39,502 nucleotides of DNA from Candidatus Bathyarchaeota archaeon (GTDB taxonomy: Archaea > Thermoproteota > Bathyarchaeia > TCS64), in assembly GCA_016783455.1 (NCBI GenBank), contig JADHWN010000020.1:1-39502 (forward strand), written 5' to 3'. Shown piece after piece: positions 25,079 to 33,292 of this stretch. The first letter of the stretch is position 1. Each line of letters starts with the position of its first letter. Both the position numbers and the translations under genes were made by a program. The notes beneath the pieces were generated by a model that did not search any database, was not told the DNA's origin, and was given only the letters and a program-made list of their open reading frames with translations.

Positions 25079-25231
25079 ATGGCAAAATGCGCCGTATGCG
25101 GAGAGAACATCGGATTCTTCTCGGATAAGTTGAAGTGCAAGCGGTGCGGAGCCTGGCTCTGCAAGGACCACAAGTACATCGCAGTCCAGTCCAACAGGTG
25201 CCCTGCGTGCGGGAAGCACAATCCTGCATGA
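25079..25231 (+). CDS. Fifty-residue zinc-finger protein
   Basis: A 50-residue protein with pairs CAVCG, CKRCG, then CKDH and CPACG, giving enough Cys/His for two zinc sites in a treble-clef or AN1-like arrangement. ATG at 25079 follows GGAG (25073-25076) closely, and a TATA-like AATATAA lies near 25010. Such tiny zinc proteins in archaea often bind nucleic acid or ribosomes, but nothing here identifies a partner. Flanked by the divergent FtsX gene and the convergent LLM gene. Confidence 0.75.
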   Translation: MAKCAVCGENIGFFSDKLKCKRCGAWLCKDHKYIAVQSNRCPACGKHNPA

Positions 25232-25284
25232 CTCATGACGAATAAGACCTAAAGAAAATGGGGTCCTGAATCGAGAGCCTCGTT

Positions 25285-26229
25285 CTAAATCTCCTTGATA
25301 ACCTCGTCGTTGAACCTAGAGAGCTCCTCCTTCATCTCCTCGATGGTCGAGGCCGGCCTGATATAGACCACCATCATCTTCACCCCCAGGTCCTCGGCCT
25401 TCCTGAACTTTTCCACCAATGCCTCCGACGTCCCGGAGAAGACGTCTCCCTTCACGTCCTCCACGGACCTCTTAGACCTCTCCGCTATCCGTTTCGCCAT
25501 GGACTCGTACTCCTCGTCGCTCTCATTGACGGTCACCTGGGCGGCGAAGCCAGAGAAGTAGTAGTCCTCAAGCCTCTTCCCGTTTCTCTCCAGGGCAGGC
25601 ACTAGGAGTTCCCTGATCTTCCCCAGGGAGTCGAGCCCCCCTCCATTGTTCAGCCCGTCTGCGTACTTGGCGGCGATGCGTATCATCCTGGGCTTGTCGG
25701 CCCCCACGGAGATCCGCATGGGCCGCTGCACAGGCAGGGGGAGGTTTATGGCGTCCCTGAGGGTCCAGTACTTGCCCTCGTAGGAGAAGACATCGTTGTC
25801 GAACATCCCCCTGAGTATCTGTAGTGTCTCCTTGAACCTGTCCGCCCTCTCCCCGGCGGAGGGCATCCCCCGTCCCCTCTCCATGAGGTCGTAGCCCAGG
25901 TACTCGGGCTCGTTCCAACCCGCCCCGATGAGGAGCTCGTATCTCCCCCCTGACATCCGGTCCAGGGTGGAGACCGACTTCGCCAGGAACGCCGGGTTCC
26001 TAAGCGAGTTGAAGAGGACGATATGCCCCAGCCTTATCCGCTTGGTCTGCACCCCTATCCCCGCCATCGCCGTCCAAGCTTCCAGGTAGGGTCCCATGCC
26101 GTCCTGCCTCATCGAGTGGACGTGGTCGTTCAGGAACACCCCGAAGAGGCCCAGCTCATCGGCGTACCGGGCCATCTCGACCATCCCCTCGTAGGTATCG
26201 GCGGGTCTGATGTAGTATCCAAACTCCAT
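25285..26229 (-). CDS. LLM-class F420-dependent oxidoreductase
   Basis: A 314-residue luciferase-like TIM-barrel flavoprotein. Family marks are the N-terminal barrel strand, GVQTKRIRLGHIVL, the block TLDRMSGGRYELLIGAGWN, and RPMRISVGADKP. Close relatives in archaea use coenzyme F420 and include methylene-H4MPT reductase-like and secondary-alcohol dehydrogenase-like enzymes. Here no substrate is indicated. A TATA-like CTAAATAT about 23 bp upstream (minus strand, about 26252-26259) fits leaderless translation from ATG 26229. Stop TAG. Confidence 0.87.
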   Translation of the reverse strand: MEFGYYIRPADTYEGMVEMARYADELGLFGVFLNDHVHSMRQDGMGPYLEAWTAMAGIGVQTKRIRLGHIVLFNSLRNPAFLAKSVSTLDRMSGGRYELLIGAGWNEPEYLGYDLMERGRGMPSAGERADRFKETLQILRGMFDNDVFSYEGKYWTLRDAINLPLPVQRPMRISVGADKPRMIRIAAKYADGLNNGGGLDSLGKIRELLVPALERNGKRLEDYYFSGFAAQVTVNESDEEYESMAKRIAERSKRSVEDVKGDVFSGTSEALVEKFRKAEDLGVKMMVVYIRPASTIEEMKEELSRFNDEVIKEI

Positions 26230-26352
26230 AACTGAAGAGAACAGGGCCGAGATATTTAGGGATTAACTCCGAGAGTAGATATCACAGTTATCCACACGAT
26301 TCCACGAACACCTTAAACGACAAACAGCCACAAGGTAGTGCGAGGGATCTGA

Positions 26353-26742
26353 ATGGTTAACCTTGGACTGGAGGGTGCACTGACCTTCTTCTACTACAAC
26401 GACCTCGAGGAGGCCTCCGACTTCTACAAGGAGGTCATGGGCTTCGAGAGAGTGATGGACCTGGAGTGGGTGAAGATCTACAGGATCAAGGACAGCTCCC
26501 ACTTAGGGCTGGTGAACGCGGAGAGGGGCTCCCACAAGCCGAACCCCATCAAGCCCGTGAGGCTCCAGCTCATGGTGGAGGACGCTCAGTCCTGGCTCGA
26601 CTACCTCAAGGGGAAGGGGCTGGAGATGGACCGGGAGGAGCTCCACGTCAGGGAGGAACTCAAGATAAAGGCCTTCACCGTAAAGGACCCTGAGGGCTAC
26701 ACCGTCGAGATCTGCGAGTTCCTTACACCTTACGGACTTTAG
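26353..26742 (+). CDS. VOC (glyoxalase/bleomycin-resistance) superfamily protein
   Basis: A 129-residue protein with two beta-alpha-beta-beta-beta units: LTFFYYNDLEEASDFYKEVM at the front and VRLQLMVEDAQSWLDYLK then FTVKDPEGYTVEICEF at the end. The second half has the usual Glu metal ligand in VEIC; the first-half ligand (His or Glu) is not obvious, so binding rather than catalysis is possible. Ends at TAG, 5 bp before the stop of the convergent TPR-like gene. Substrate unknown. Confidence 0.8.
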   Translation: MVNLGLEGALTFFYYNDLEEASDFYKEVMGFERVMDLEWVKIYRIKDSSHLGLVNAERGSHKPNPIKPVRLQLMVEDAQSWLDYLKGKGLEMDREELHVREELKIKAFTVKDPEGYTVEICEFLTPYGL

Positions 26743-26747
26743 CCTTA

Positions 26748-27674
26748 TTAGCGAGGGCGCTCACCGAGCCTTAGTAGCTCGGCTTCAGAGAGGACGTGGA
26801 CCCCGGCGGTCCACACCCCTGTGCCCAAGACCTCCCTGTAGACATCAACGGCCTTCTCCGTCATCCCTCTGGATAGGTAGTAGTTGGCGATCGCCTGCCC
26901 TCTGGTCGGTAGCCGCGCCGGCCCCTCTGATCTGGCCTTCTCCAGAAGCCCCTCGGGGGAGATCTCCCCCTTGTACATCATGAGGGTGTCGTAGTAGTCG
27001 TGCACCTCGATGATCTCCGCTCCGACGGGGATTCTGTCCAGCAGCTCGTCGGCCTCCTCCTGAAGCCCAAGCCTTACGAGGACCATGTAGAGCCAGTGAG
27101 CCGTTGAGTATAGCCCCTCAGGGTGGTCGATCGCCCCGAGGCACCGCCTGTAGGCCTCCGATGCCTCCTCAAGCCTCCCAGCGACGAAGTAGGTGAAGCC
27201 CTGGTGGTACCAGACGTTCCAGTTGAAGCTCATGACGCCTATCTTGCCATCCTTACGACCACCGCTCACATAGTGCTCGGCCTCATCCTCCCTCCCCTCG
27301 ATGAGAGCCGCAGCCTTCTTGAAATCGGCTATCGCTAGGTCGATCCTCCTGAGGATCACGAACCGGTGCCCTCTGAACCTGTAGAACCGGGGATTGTCCG
27401 GGTACTTCTCTATCCCCATCGAGAAGATGGCAGCGGCCTCGTTGAAGTTGCCCAGTATCCCTGCGCGCCTCCCCAGCCACTCTATCTTCTCAGGGTCGTC
27501 GGGGTCCTCTAGGTACTCCTCCAGTGCCTTCTCGTAGCTCTCCAAGTGCTCCCTGAGCTTCCTCTCGTAGGCCTCCTTCTCGCTGGGAAGCCAGAGAGTG
27601 ATGGGGGCCTTGTAAAGGGGCTCCCCGAACAGGCTGAACGCCTCGATGTTCTCTACGGACTCCAGTCCTTCCAT
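26748..27674 (-). CDS. TPR-like repeat protein
   Basis: A 308-residue soluble helical-repeat protein. TPR-like units include AGILGNFNEAAAIFSMGI, YPDNPRFYRFRGHRFV, HQGFTYFVAGRLEEASEAYR and ANYYLSRGMTEKAVDVYREV. The N-terminal FSLFGEPLYKAPIT and the regular repeats suggest a scaffold or peptide-binding role. No catalytic domain is visible. The 3' end is convergent with the VOC gene with only 5 bp between stops; the aminotransferase gene lies upstream, 42 bp away on the same strand, and the two may form an operon. Confidence 0.75.
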   Translation of the reverse strand: MEGLESVENIEAFSLFGEPLYKAPITLWLPSEKEAYERKLREHLESYEKALEEYLEDPDDPEKIEWLGRRAGILGNFNEAAAIFSMGIEKYPDNPRFYRFRGHRFVILRRIDLAIADFKKAAALIEGREDEAEHYVSGGRKDGKIGVMSFNWNVWYHQGFTYFVAGRLEEASEAYRRCLGAIDHPEGLYSTAHWLYMVLVRLGLQEEADELLDRIPVGAEIIEVHDYYDTLMMYKGEISPEGLLEKARSEGPARLPTRGQAIANYYLSRGMTEKAVDVYREVLGTGVWTAGVHVLSEAELLRLGERPR

Positions 27675-27716
27675 ACGGGAAGGTAGCAGCCTGGAGATAA
27701 AAGGTTAGAGAACCGC

Positions 27717-28898
27717 CTAGGACAGCTTACTGAGGGCCTTCTCTATCCTGTCCAGTGCCTCCGAGACAAGCCCCTTCGAGGTAGAGAAGACCAGTCTGAT
27801 GTTCCCCTCTCCACCGAGCCCGAAGTAGCTGAACCCCGCCCCGTGACCCGGGACCACGGCGACCTTGGCCTCCTCCAGGAGATATCTGGTCATCTCCACG
27901 CTGGTCATCCCGAAGGACGAGATGTCCGGGAAGACGGCGTAGGTTCCCTCGGGCTCGTGGCACCTGACGCCCTCCATCTCGCTCAGGCGGTCGCACACGT
28001 AGCCCCTGAGGTCGTGTAGGTGTTTGAGGAAGGCATCGGCCCAGTACCAGGCCTTCGAGTAGGCGGCCTCCCCAGCGGCCTGCGAGACGCTGTTGACCGT
28101 GTAGAAGTACCCGGGAGCAGCCCTCTTGATCCCCTCCATGACCTCGGGGTCCGTCGCCACGGCGTACCCCAGGCTCAGACCGGCCATGGCGAATGTCTTC
28201 GAGAAGCCGTAGAGGGAGACCGTCCTCTCGGCCACCTCGGGTCCAAGGGAGGCCGTGCTCACATGTCTCTTCCCTCTGTAGACTATGTCGGACCATATCT
28301 CGTCGGACATGATGACGAGGTCGTTGTCGACCACCACCTCGGCCATCCCTCTCAGCTCTGCCTCGGTTAGAACCCTTCCTAGGGGATTATGAGGGTTGCA
28401 GATGCAGAGCAGCCTTGTCCTTGGGGTCACGAGCTCGTTCAGACCGTCGACGTCGAACCGCCTAGATTCCTTATCCACCCGACTGTAGACCCTCTTGCCC
28501 CCCGCCTCGTCAACCGCCTTCCCGAAGAGAAAATCGACGGGGTCGAAGAGAATCGCCTCGTCCCCAGGCTCTAGGGCGAACTTGGCTACCAACATCATAG
28601 CTTGGGCGACCCCGGAGGTGACCATTACGTCCTCCGGTTTGCATGGTATCCTCTTCCTGGATCTCACTGTCTTGGCTATGACCTCCCTGAAGCCCAGATT
28701 ACCGTGGGACTCCCCGTATGAGAACGTGCCCTCGCGCCCGACCTCCATTATCGCCTCCCTTATCTCCACAGCGACCTGGAAGTCCGGATCTGCAGCGGTC
28801 AGCGGGATCACCCCATCTGGGAGCGCTGCCCACCTCGTCCTCGAATGCTTCTTAAGGAGGTCGGGGCGGACTGATCCATCTGAGAAAAGTGAGTCCAT
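27717..28898 (-). CDS. PLP-dependent aminotransferase, PatB/MalY-like
   Basis: A 393-residue fold-type I PLP enzyme. Key residues are Asn168 and Asn171 (CNPHNPLG), Asp199 (MSDEIW), and Lys234 (YGFSKTFAMAG), the Schiff-base lysine. The MSDEIWSDIVY pattern is typical of the PatB/MalY cystathionine beta-lyase group, which also includes aminotransferases, so either C-S lysis or transamination is possible. A TATA-like TTAAATATTG (28921-28930, minus) lies 23 bp before ATG 28898, so it is probably leaderless. Stop TAG. Confidence 0.88.
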   Translation of the reverse strand: MDSLFSDGSVRPDLLKKHSRTRWAALPDGVIPLTAADPDFQVAVEIREAIMEVGREGTFSYGESHGNLGFREVIAKTVRSRKRIPCKPEDVMVTSGVAQAMMLVAKFALEPGDEAILFDPVDFLFGKAVDEAGGKRVYSRVDKESRRFDVDGLNELVTPRTRLLCICNPHNPLGRVLTEAELRGMAEVVVDNDLVIMSDEIWSDIVYRGKRHVSTASLGPEVAERTVSLYGFSKTFAMAGLSLGYAVATDPEVMEGIKRAAPGYFYTVNSVSQAAGEAAYSKAWYWADAFLKHLHDLRGYVCDRLSEMEGVRCHEPEGTYAVFPDISSFGMTSVEMTRYLLEEAKVAVVPGHGAGFSYFGLGGEGNIRLVFSTSKGLVSEALDRIEKALSKLS

Positions 28899-28993
28899 GT
28901 CAAGGGAGAAGGGAACTGGACAATATTTAAGATCACCAAGTATCTATGAGTGACCTTTTATTTTTTCAGTGGCTAGTATGATGCGGTGTTGAT

Positions 28994-29620
28994 ATGGTTG
29001 AAGTACTGAAAGGCGTCCACTCTATTAATCTATCAGAGGACGGGGGACTCAGCTTAGAAGCCTGGATCCTCAACTGCTCTGAGGGGCTGATCCTGATTGA
29101 CACAGGCATGAGGGAGTCCGCCTTGGACAAGTTAAAGGCCGAGCTGGAATCCATCGGCAAGTCCTGGAGCGACATAGAGAAGATACTGATCACCCACAAG
29201 CACGGTGACCACGTCAGGAACCTGGCCAAGGCGGTGGAGCTTACAGGAGCGGAGGTCTGGTCCCATGAGGACGAGGCCCCCCTCATTAAGGAGGCTACAG
29301 GGGTCGAGGTGAAGGGAATGAAGCACGGAGAAGTGCTCGACTACTGTGGCGGGATCGAGGTCATCCACGTCCCCGGCCACTCCGAGGGGAACGCATGCTA
29401 CTACCTCCCCACCGTGAAGGCAATCATCGCAGGGGATACGATATTCGCCGACGACGACGGGAAGATGGAGACGCCCCCCGAGAGGTACTGCCTCGACGCA
29501 GACCAGGCCGCCCGTGAGATCAAGCGCCTCTTTGACAAGGACTTCGATGCGATACTGCTCACCCATGGCAAGAACACGATGACGGGCGCCAAGGAGAAGG
29601 TCAAGGCCCTCTACAAATAG
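28994..29620 (+). CDS. Metallo-beta-lactamase fold hydrolase
   Basis: A 208-residue MBL-fold protein with the complete metal set: His68, His70, Asp72 and His73 (THKHGDHV), His129 (HVPGHSEGN), Asp148 (AGDTIF) and His191 (LLTHGKN). Members include glyoxalase II, sulfur dioxygenase-like and lactonase enzymes. The short size and lack of an extra domain do not define a substrate. ATG at 28994 lies after T-rich sequence. Stop TAG, followed by a T-run at 29639-29644 that may terminate it. Confidence 0.88.
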   Translation: MVEVLKGVHSINLSEDGGLSLEAWILNCSEGLILIDTGMRESALDKLKAELESIGKSWSDIEKILITHKHGDHVRNLAKAVELTGAEVWSHEDEAPLIKEATGVEVKGMKHGEVLDYCGGIEVIHVPGHSEGNACYYLPTVKAIIAGDTIFADDDGKMETPPERYCLDADQAAREIKRLFDKDFDAILLTHGKNTMTGAKEKVKALYK

Positions 29621-29983
29621 ACTACTTCCTATCTTCCCTTTTTTCTATCTAAATTTACAATCGGGTTGACTCGCAATCATTACACACTATCATTCAACAT
29701 GAACGTATATTCCGGGAGTCGATCGCCACGAAGAGTGACGCAACAACCCTAAACGGCCTAAAAACCTTCCTCAAGGGGAAAGAAAAGAAAATAATAGGTC
29801 ATTGAGGCTCAGAAGCGTTAGTTTCTGACATCTCCTTTCCTCTCACGCCTTGATTAGGTCCCTCACCCAAAACTATGACATTTACATGCCGATGATACCT
29901 TTTTAAGGGAAAAGATGACCTGATAGGCTAGGACTAAGAATCCTGCTGAACGAACATGAGGAAGTCACAGTCATGGGGCAACA
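29621..29983. other. Long intergenic leader before the transporter gene
   Basis: These 363 bp follow the MBL gene. They hold a six-T terminator near 29639-29644 and a TATA-like TTTTTAAGG near 29898-29906, which would leave a leader of roughly 55 nt before GTG 29984. No small gene, dyad or known RNA motif convinced me. A Mg-sensing leader is conceivable for this transporter class but I see no specific evidence. Confidence 0.35.
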
Positions 29984-31207
29984 GTGAGCGACACTGGGCC
30001 GAAGAGGCCATTCTATAGCTCGATCCCAGCCCAGACCCTGATAGCCCTCCTCTTCAACACCCTGAGCCTAGTCGCGGGGGGCCTCATCTCCATCTTCACG
30101 CCCCAGTTCGAGGCCGCCCCCTGGATACTCGCCCTCTTCCCCCCTGTGCTCACCATCAGGGGCGGCATAGGGGGGATCTTCTCAGGGAACCTCGCCACAA
30201 TGCTCCACATAGGCCTCATCCGCCCCCAGTTGAGGAAGAACACCCCCGTCTACTATCAGCTCATCAGCTCCATCTTCGTCATCACCCTCGTCGACACCTT
30301 CATCATGGGAGGCGTCTCCTTTCTGCTGAACCTCGTGCTAGGACGCGTCTCAGTCCAGCACCTCCTAGTCTTCATGGTCGTCCCGCCGGTGGCCTGCGTC
30401 ACCGCCATGGCCGTCTCTATCCCCCTGACGCTGATGATAGCGATCATGACATTCAGGAGGGGGCTCGACCCCGACATCCTGGTCTACCCGATACTGGCGT
30501 CGGTGAATGACATCGTTGTGTCGACAGTCTTCGCCGCCACGGTCTTCCTCGTCCTGTGGGGGAGAGGGTATACGATCCTGCTCTGGGCGATCTTCCTCCT
30601 CATCCTCACGGCGACGGGCTACATCGCGTGGCGGAACTGGCGTGTCCCCTTCTTCTTCAAGACCATAAAGGAGGGCTCGACCGTGGTCGTGATGTCGAGC
30701 GTCTTCGGGAGCCTTAACGGCGCCTTCCTCTCGGGGATGAGCGCGGAGCTCCTGAGGTACCCTGGTGTCGTGGTCCTCTACCCGGGGCTGACCAACGCCC
30801 TCGGGAACATCGGGTCCATAATCGGGTCGACGACCACAACTAGCTTGGCGTTGGGGTACATCAGAGATCTCCGCGACGAGGTGAAGGCGTCCATCTCTAC
30901 CATCATGCAGGTCGAGGGCGTCGCCCTAATCATCCATGGCTTCTTCGGGCTGATCACCTACGCCATCGTGAAGCAAAGCGTCAAGGCGGCGGACCTCGCC
31001 TTCCTAGTATCGGTGGCAGCCCTTTCCAACCTCATCAGCTTCCTCCCGATAGCGATCGTTGCACTGGCAGTTGCACATGCCGCCTTCAAGAGGGGGTTGA
31101 ACCCAGATAACGTAGCTATACCGGTTATAACGACTGTTGCTGATACCGCAGCTACTCTGACGCTGTTTCTCGTCCTCAACATCCTAGATCTAGTTGGATT
31201 ATTCTGA
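29984..31207 (+). CDS. SLC41/MgtE-type divalent cation transporter with duplicated membrane domain
   Basis: A 407-residue membrane protein with about ten helices, formed from two similar MgtE-like membrane units. The first has GGIGGIFSGNLATMLHIGL and the second PGLTNALGNIGSIIGSTTTT; each is followed by a Pro/Asp helix, DPDILVYPILASVND in unit one and NPDNVAIPVITTVADTAAT in unit two. The cytoplasmic MgtE N and CBS domains are missing, so gating must differ from MgtE. Likely moves Mg2+ or another divalent ion. GTG at 29984 is the only clear start in frame. Stop TGA. Confidence 0.85.
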   Translation: MSDTGPKRPFYSSIPAQTLIALLFNTLSLVAGGLISIFTPQFEAAPWILALFPPVLTIRGGIGGIFSGNLATMLHIGLIRPQLRKNTPVYYQLISSIFVITLVDTFIMGGVSFLLNLVLGRVSVQHLLVFMVVPPVACVTAMAVSIPLTLMIAIMTFRRGLDPDILVYPILASVNDIVVSTVFAATVFLVLWGRGYTILLWAIFLLILTATGYIAWRNWRVPFFFKTIKEGSTVVVMSSVFGSLNGAFLSGMSAELLRYPGVVVLYPGLTNALGNIGSIIGSTTTTSLALGYIRDLRDEVKASISTIMQVEGVALIIHGFFGLITYAIVKQSVKAADLAFLVSVAALSNLISFLPIAIVALAVAHAAFKRGLNPDNVAIPVITTVADTAATLTLFLVLNILDLVGLF

Positions 31208-31314
31208 TCCACAGCCCGCCGTCACCCAGCGTATCTTATTTCCCGATGAGATGGCACTACGTTAGGAAAATACTAAATCGTCCTTGGTCACATTATGTGT
31301 CGTGTCAATCTAAG

Positions 31315-32274
31315 ATGTATAAGGAAACCAAGCTCAATCTTTACAGATCTATGGTCCGCATAAGGACCTTCGAGAACGGATGCAGGAAGCTCATCAGCGA
31401 GGGGAAGCTCCCCGCCCGGTTCGGCATGTACACAGGTCAGGAGGCCGTCGCCGCGGGTGTCAGCGCCCACCTCGACAAGGAGGACGAGATAGGGAGCACC
31501 CACAGGCCCATCGGCCACCTCATCGCCAAGGGATGCAGCCTCAATAAGCTGATGGCCGAGCTCTGCGCCAAGAGGACGGGCTTCAACAAGGGGAAGGCCG
31601 GCCCCTACCACACATTCGACCCCGAGTCGGGATCCCTGGGCGCCAACGGGATAGTCGGGGGGAGCGTCCCCATGGTAGCTGGATACGCGTTGGCCCACCA
31701 GATCAAGAAGGACGGCGGTGTGGCAGTCTCCTACTTCGGGGAGGGAGCCTCCAACCAGGGGGGCGTCCAGGAGACGCTGAACCTCGCCGCATGCTGGGAG
31801 CTGCCCCTGGTCTTCGTCTGCGAGAACAGCTCCCCCGAGGTGCAGAGGATGCTAGGTCACGAGATCGACTATCCGCAGCTCAGTATCGAGAGGGTCTCGG
31901 ACAGGGCCGCGGCCTACGGGATGCCGGGTTCCTCCCACGATGGGTGGGACGTCCTAAAGATTTTCGAGGTGGCGGGGGAGGCAGTGAGGAGGGCCAGGGA
32001 GGGGAAGGGCCCCACGCTGCTGGAGTTCAAGGTCCACCAGATCGAGGGAAACTTGGAGGGGCGGATCGAGGCAGAGGAGGATGAGAAGGTCTGGTGCCCC
32101 ATCCACAACCTGAGGCAGAAGCTCGTGGCTGACGGGACACTGACACCAGAGATCGACGATAAGATACGGAAAGAGGAGTCAGTGGACGTAGAGGAGGCCA
32201 TCACCTTCGCCCTCGGTAGCCCCGAACCCGAGCCGATAGAGGCGTTCGACGACGTCTTCGTGGAGGGCGCCTGA
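31315..32274 (+). CDS. 2-Oxoacid dehydrogenase E1 alpha-like subunit
   Basis: A 319-residue ThDP enzyme alpha chain of the pyruvate/branched-chain/acetoin dehydrogenase E1 group. The ThDP motif reads GEGASNQGG with Asn171 in CENSS; the usual GDG is GEG and the usual HE before LN is QE. The active-site loop that normally contains RGH reads IEGNLEGR at about 243-250, so the loop histidine is Asn246. ATG at 31315 lies downstream of a TATA-like ATACTAAAT (about 31268), so the in-frame ATG at 31246 is probably upstream of the transcript. Paired with the beta subunit one base later. E2 and E3 are absent. Confidence 0.85.
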   Translation: MYKETKLNLYRSMVRIRTFENGCRKLISEGKLPARFGMYTGQEAVAAGVSAHLDKEDEIGSTHRPIGHLIAKGCSLNKLMAELCAKRTGFNKGKAGPYHTFDPESGSLGANGIVGGSVPMVAGYALAHQIKKDGGVAVSYFGEGASNQGGVQETLNLAACWELPLVFVCENSSPEVQRMLGHEIDYPQLSIERVSDRAAAYGMPGSSHDGWDVLKIFEVAGEAVRRAREGKGPTLLEFKVHQIEGNLEGRIEAEEDEKVWCPIHNLRQKLVADGTLTPEIDDKIRKEESVDVEEAITFALGSPEPEPIEAFDDVFVEGA

Positions 32275-32275
32275 C

Positions 32276-33247
32276 ATGGCCGACAGAGTCATCACGTACA
32301 GCGAGGCCATCAACGAAGCCCACACCCAGGAGATGGAACGGGACCCCAACGTCATCCTCTTCGGAGAGAACGTCTCCAGCAGCTGGAGGGGGGCTACGAA
32401 GGGGCTCAAGGAGAGATTCGGGCGGGAGCGCGTCAGGGACACGCCCATCACCGAGACCAGCTTCATCGGGATGGGAGTCGGCGCCGCCATCAGGGGCCTG
32501 AGACCCGTCGTCGAGCTGATGCTCGTCGACTTCGGCCTCGTCGCCATGGACCAGATCCTCAACCAGATGGCGAAGAGTCACTACATGTCCGGGGGGGCCG
32601 TCAAGGTCCCCATGGTCCTCAGGGCCGCCTACGGCGCGGGGACCTCCTCGGGGGCCACCCACTCGGAGAGCCTCTACTCCATCTTCGCCCACATGCCCGG
32701 AATGAAGGTCGTGCTGCCCTCCAACCCATACGACGCCAAGGGGCTCCTCATCACAGCCATCAGGGACGACAACCCCGTGGTGTTCATGGAGCACCGCCTC
32801 CTCAGCAGGACGAAAGGCCCCGTCCCAGAGGAGCCATATACGGTTCCCTTCGGAGTGGCCAACCTGGTGAGGGAGGGGAGCGACGTCACCATCGTGGTGA
32901 CAGGCAAGATGGTAGGCTTGGCCATGGAAGCCGCTGACGATCTGAAGAAGGAAGCCAGCGTCGAGGTCATAGACCCCAGGACCATAGTCCCCCTGGATGA
33001 GGAGGCCATCCTCAACTCCGTTGGGAAGACGGGGCGCCTTGTCGTCGTCGACGAAGACTACGAGCGATGCGGGTTCAGCGCTGAAGTTGCGGCTATCGTC
33101 GCTGAGAAGGGGTTCAACAACCTAAAGGCATCTGTTTGCCGGGTGGCGACGCCCAACGTCCCACTGCCCTTCAACCCGACGCTGGAGAAGCAGCTCCTCC
33201 CCGACAGGGAGAAGATAGCCAGAGCCATCAGAAACGTGATGGCCTAA
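32276..33247 (+). CDS. 2-Oxoacid dehydrogenase E1 beta-like subunit
   Basis: A 323-residue transketolase-like beta chain with FGENVSSSWRGATKGL, ETSFIGMGVGAAIRG, RPVVELMLVDFGLVAMDQI, and the C-terminal transketolase domain VIDPRTIVPLDEEAI and VVVDEDYERCGFSAEV. It forms alpha2beta2 heterotetramers with the preceding chain. ATG at 32276 begins one base after the alpha subunit's TGA, so the two are translationally coupled. Ends at TAA, then a T-run at 33255-33260. Confidence 0.92.
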   Translation: MADRVITYSEAINEAHTQEMERDPNVILFGENVSSSWRGATKGLKERFGRERVRDTPITETSFIGMGVGAAIRGLRPVVELMLVDFGLVAMDQILNQMAKSHYMSGGAVKVPMVLRAAYGAGTSSGATHSESLYSIFAHMPGMKVVLPSNPYDAKGLLITAIRDDNPVVFMEHRLLSRTKGPVPEEPYTVPFGVANLVREGSDVTIVVTGKMVGLAMEAADDLKKEASVEVIDPRTIVPLDEEAILNSVGKTGRLVVVDEDYERCGFSAEVAAIVAEKGFNNLKASVCRVATPNVPLPFNPTLEKQLLPDREKIARAIRNVMA

Positions 33248-33248
33248 C

Positions 33249-33262
33249 ACCCCCTTTTTTAT
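33249..33262 (+). terminator. T-run after E1 beta
   Basis: CCCCC followed by TTTTTT (33255-33260) directly after the E1 beta stop; probably ends that operon before the separately started carboxypeptidase gene. Confidence 0.5.
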
Positions 33263-33292
33263 CCTTTAGAGTCAGTATTCAAGGTGATTATT

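Noticed and set aside
29860-29983. C/D-box small RNA in the leader of the transporter gene
   Set aside because: GATGAT- and CTGA-like words occur, but the box C consensus is not met and no terminal stem is visible.
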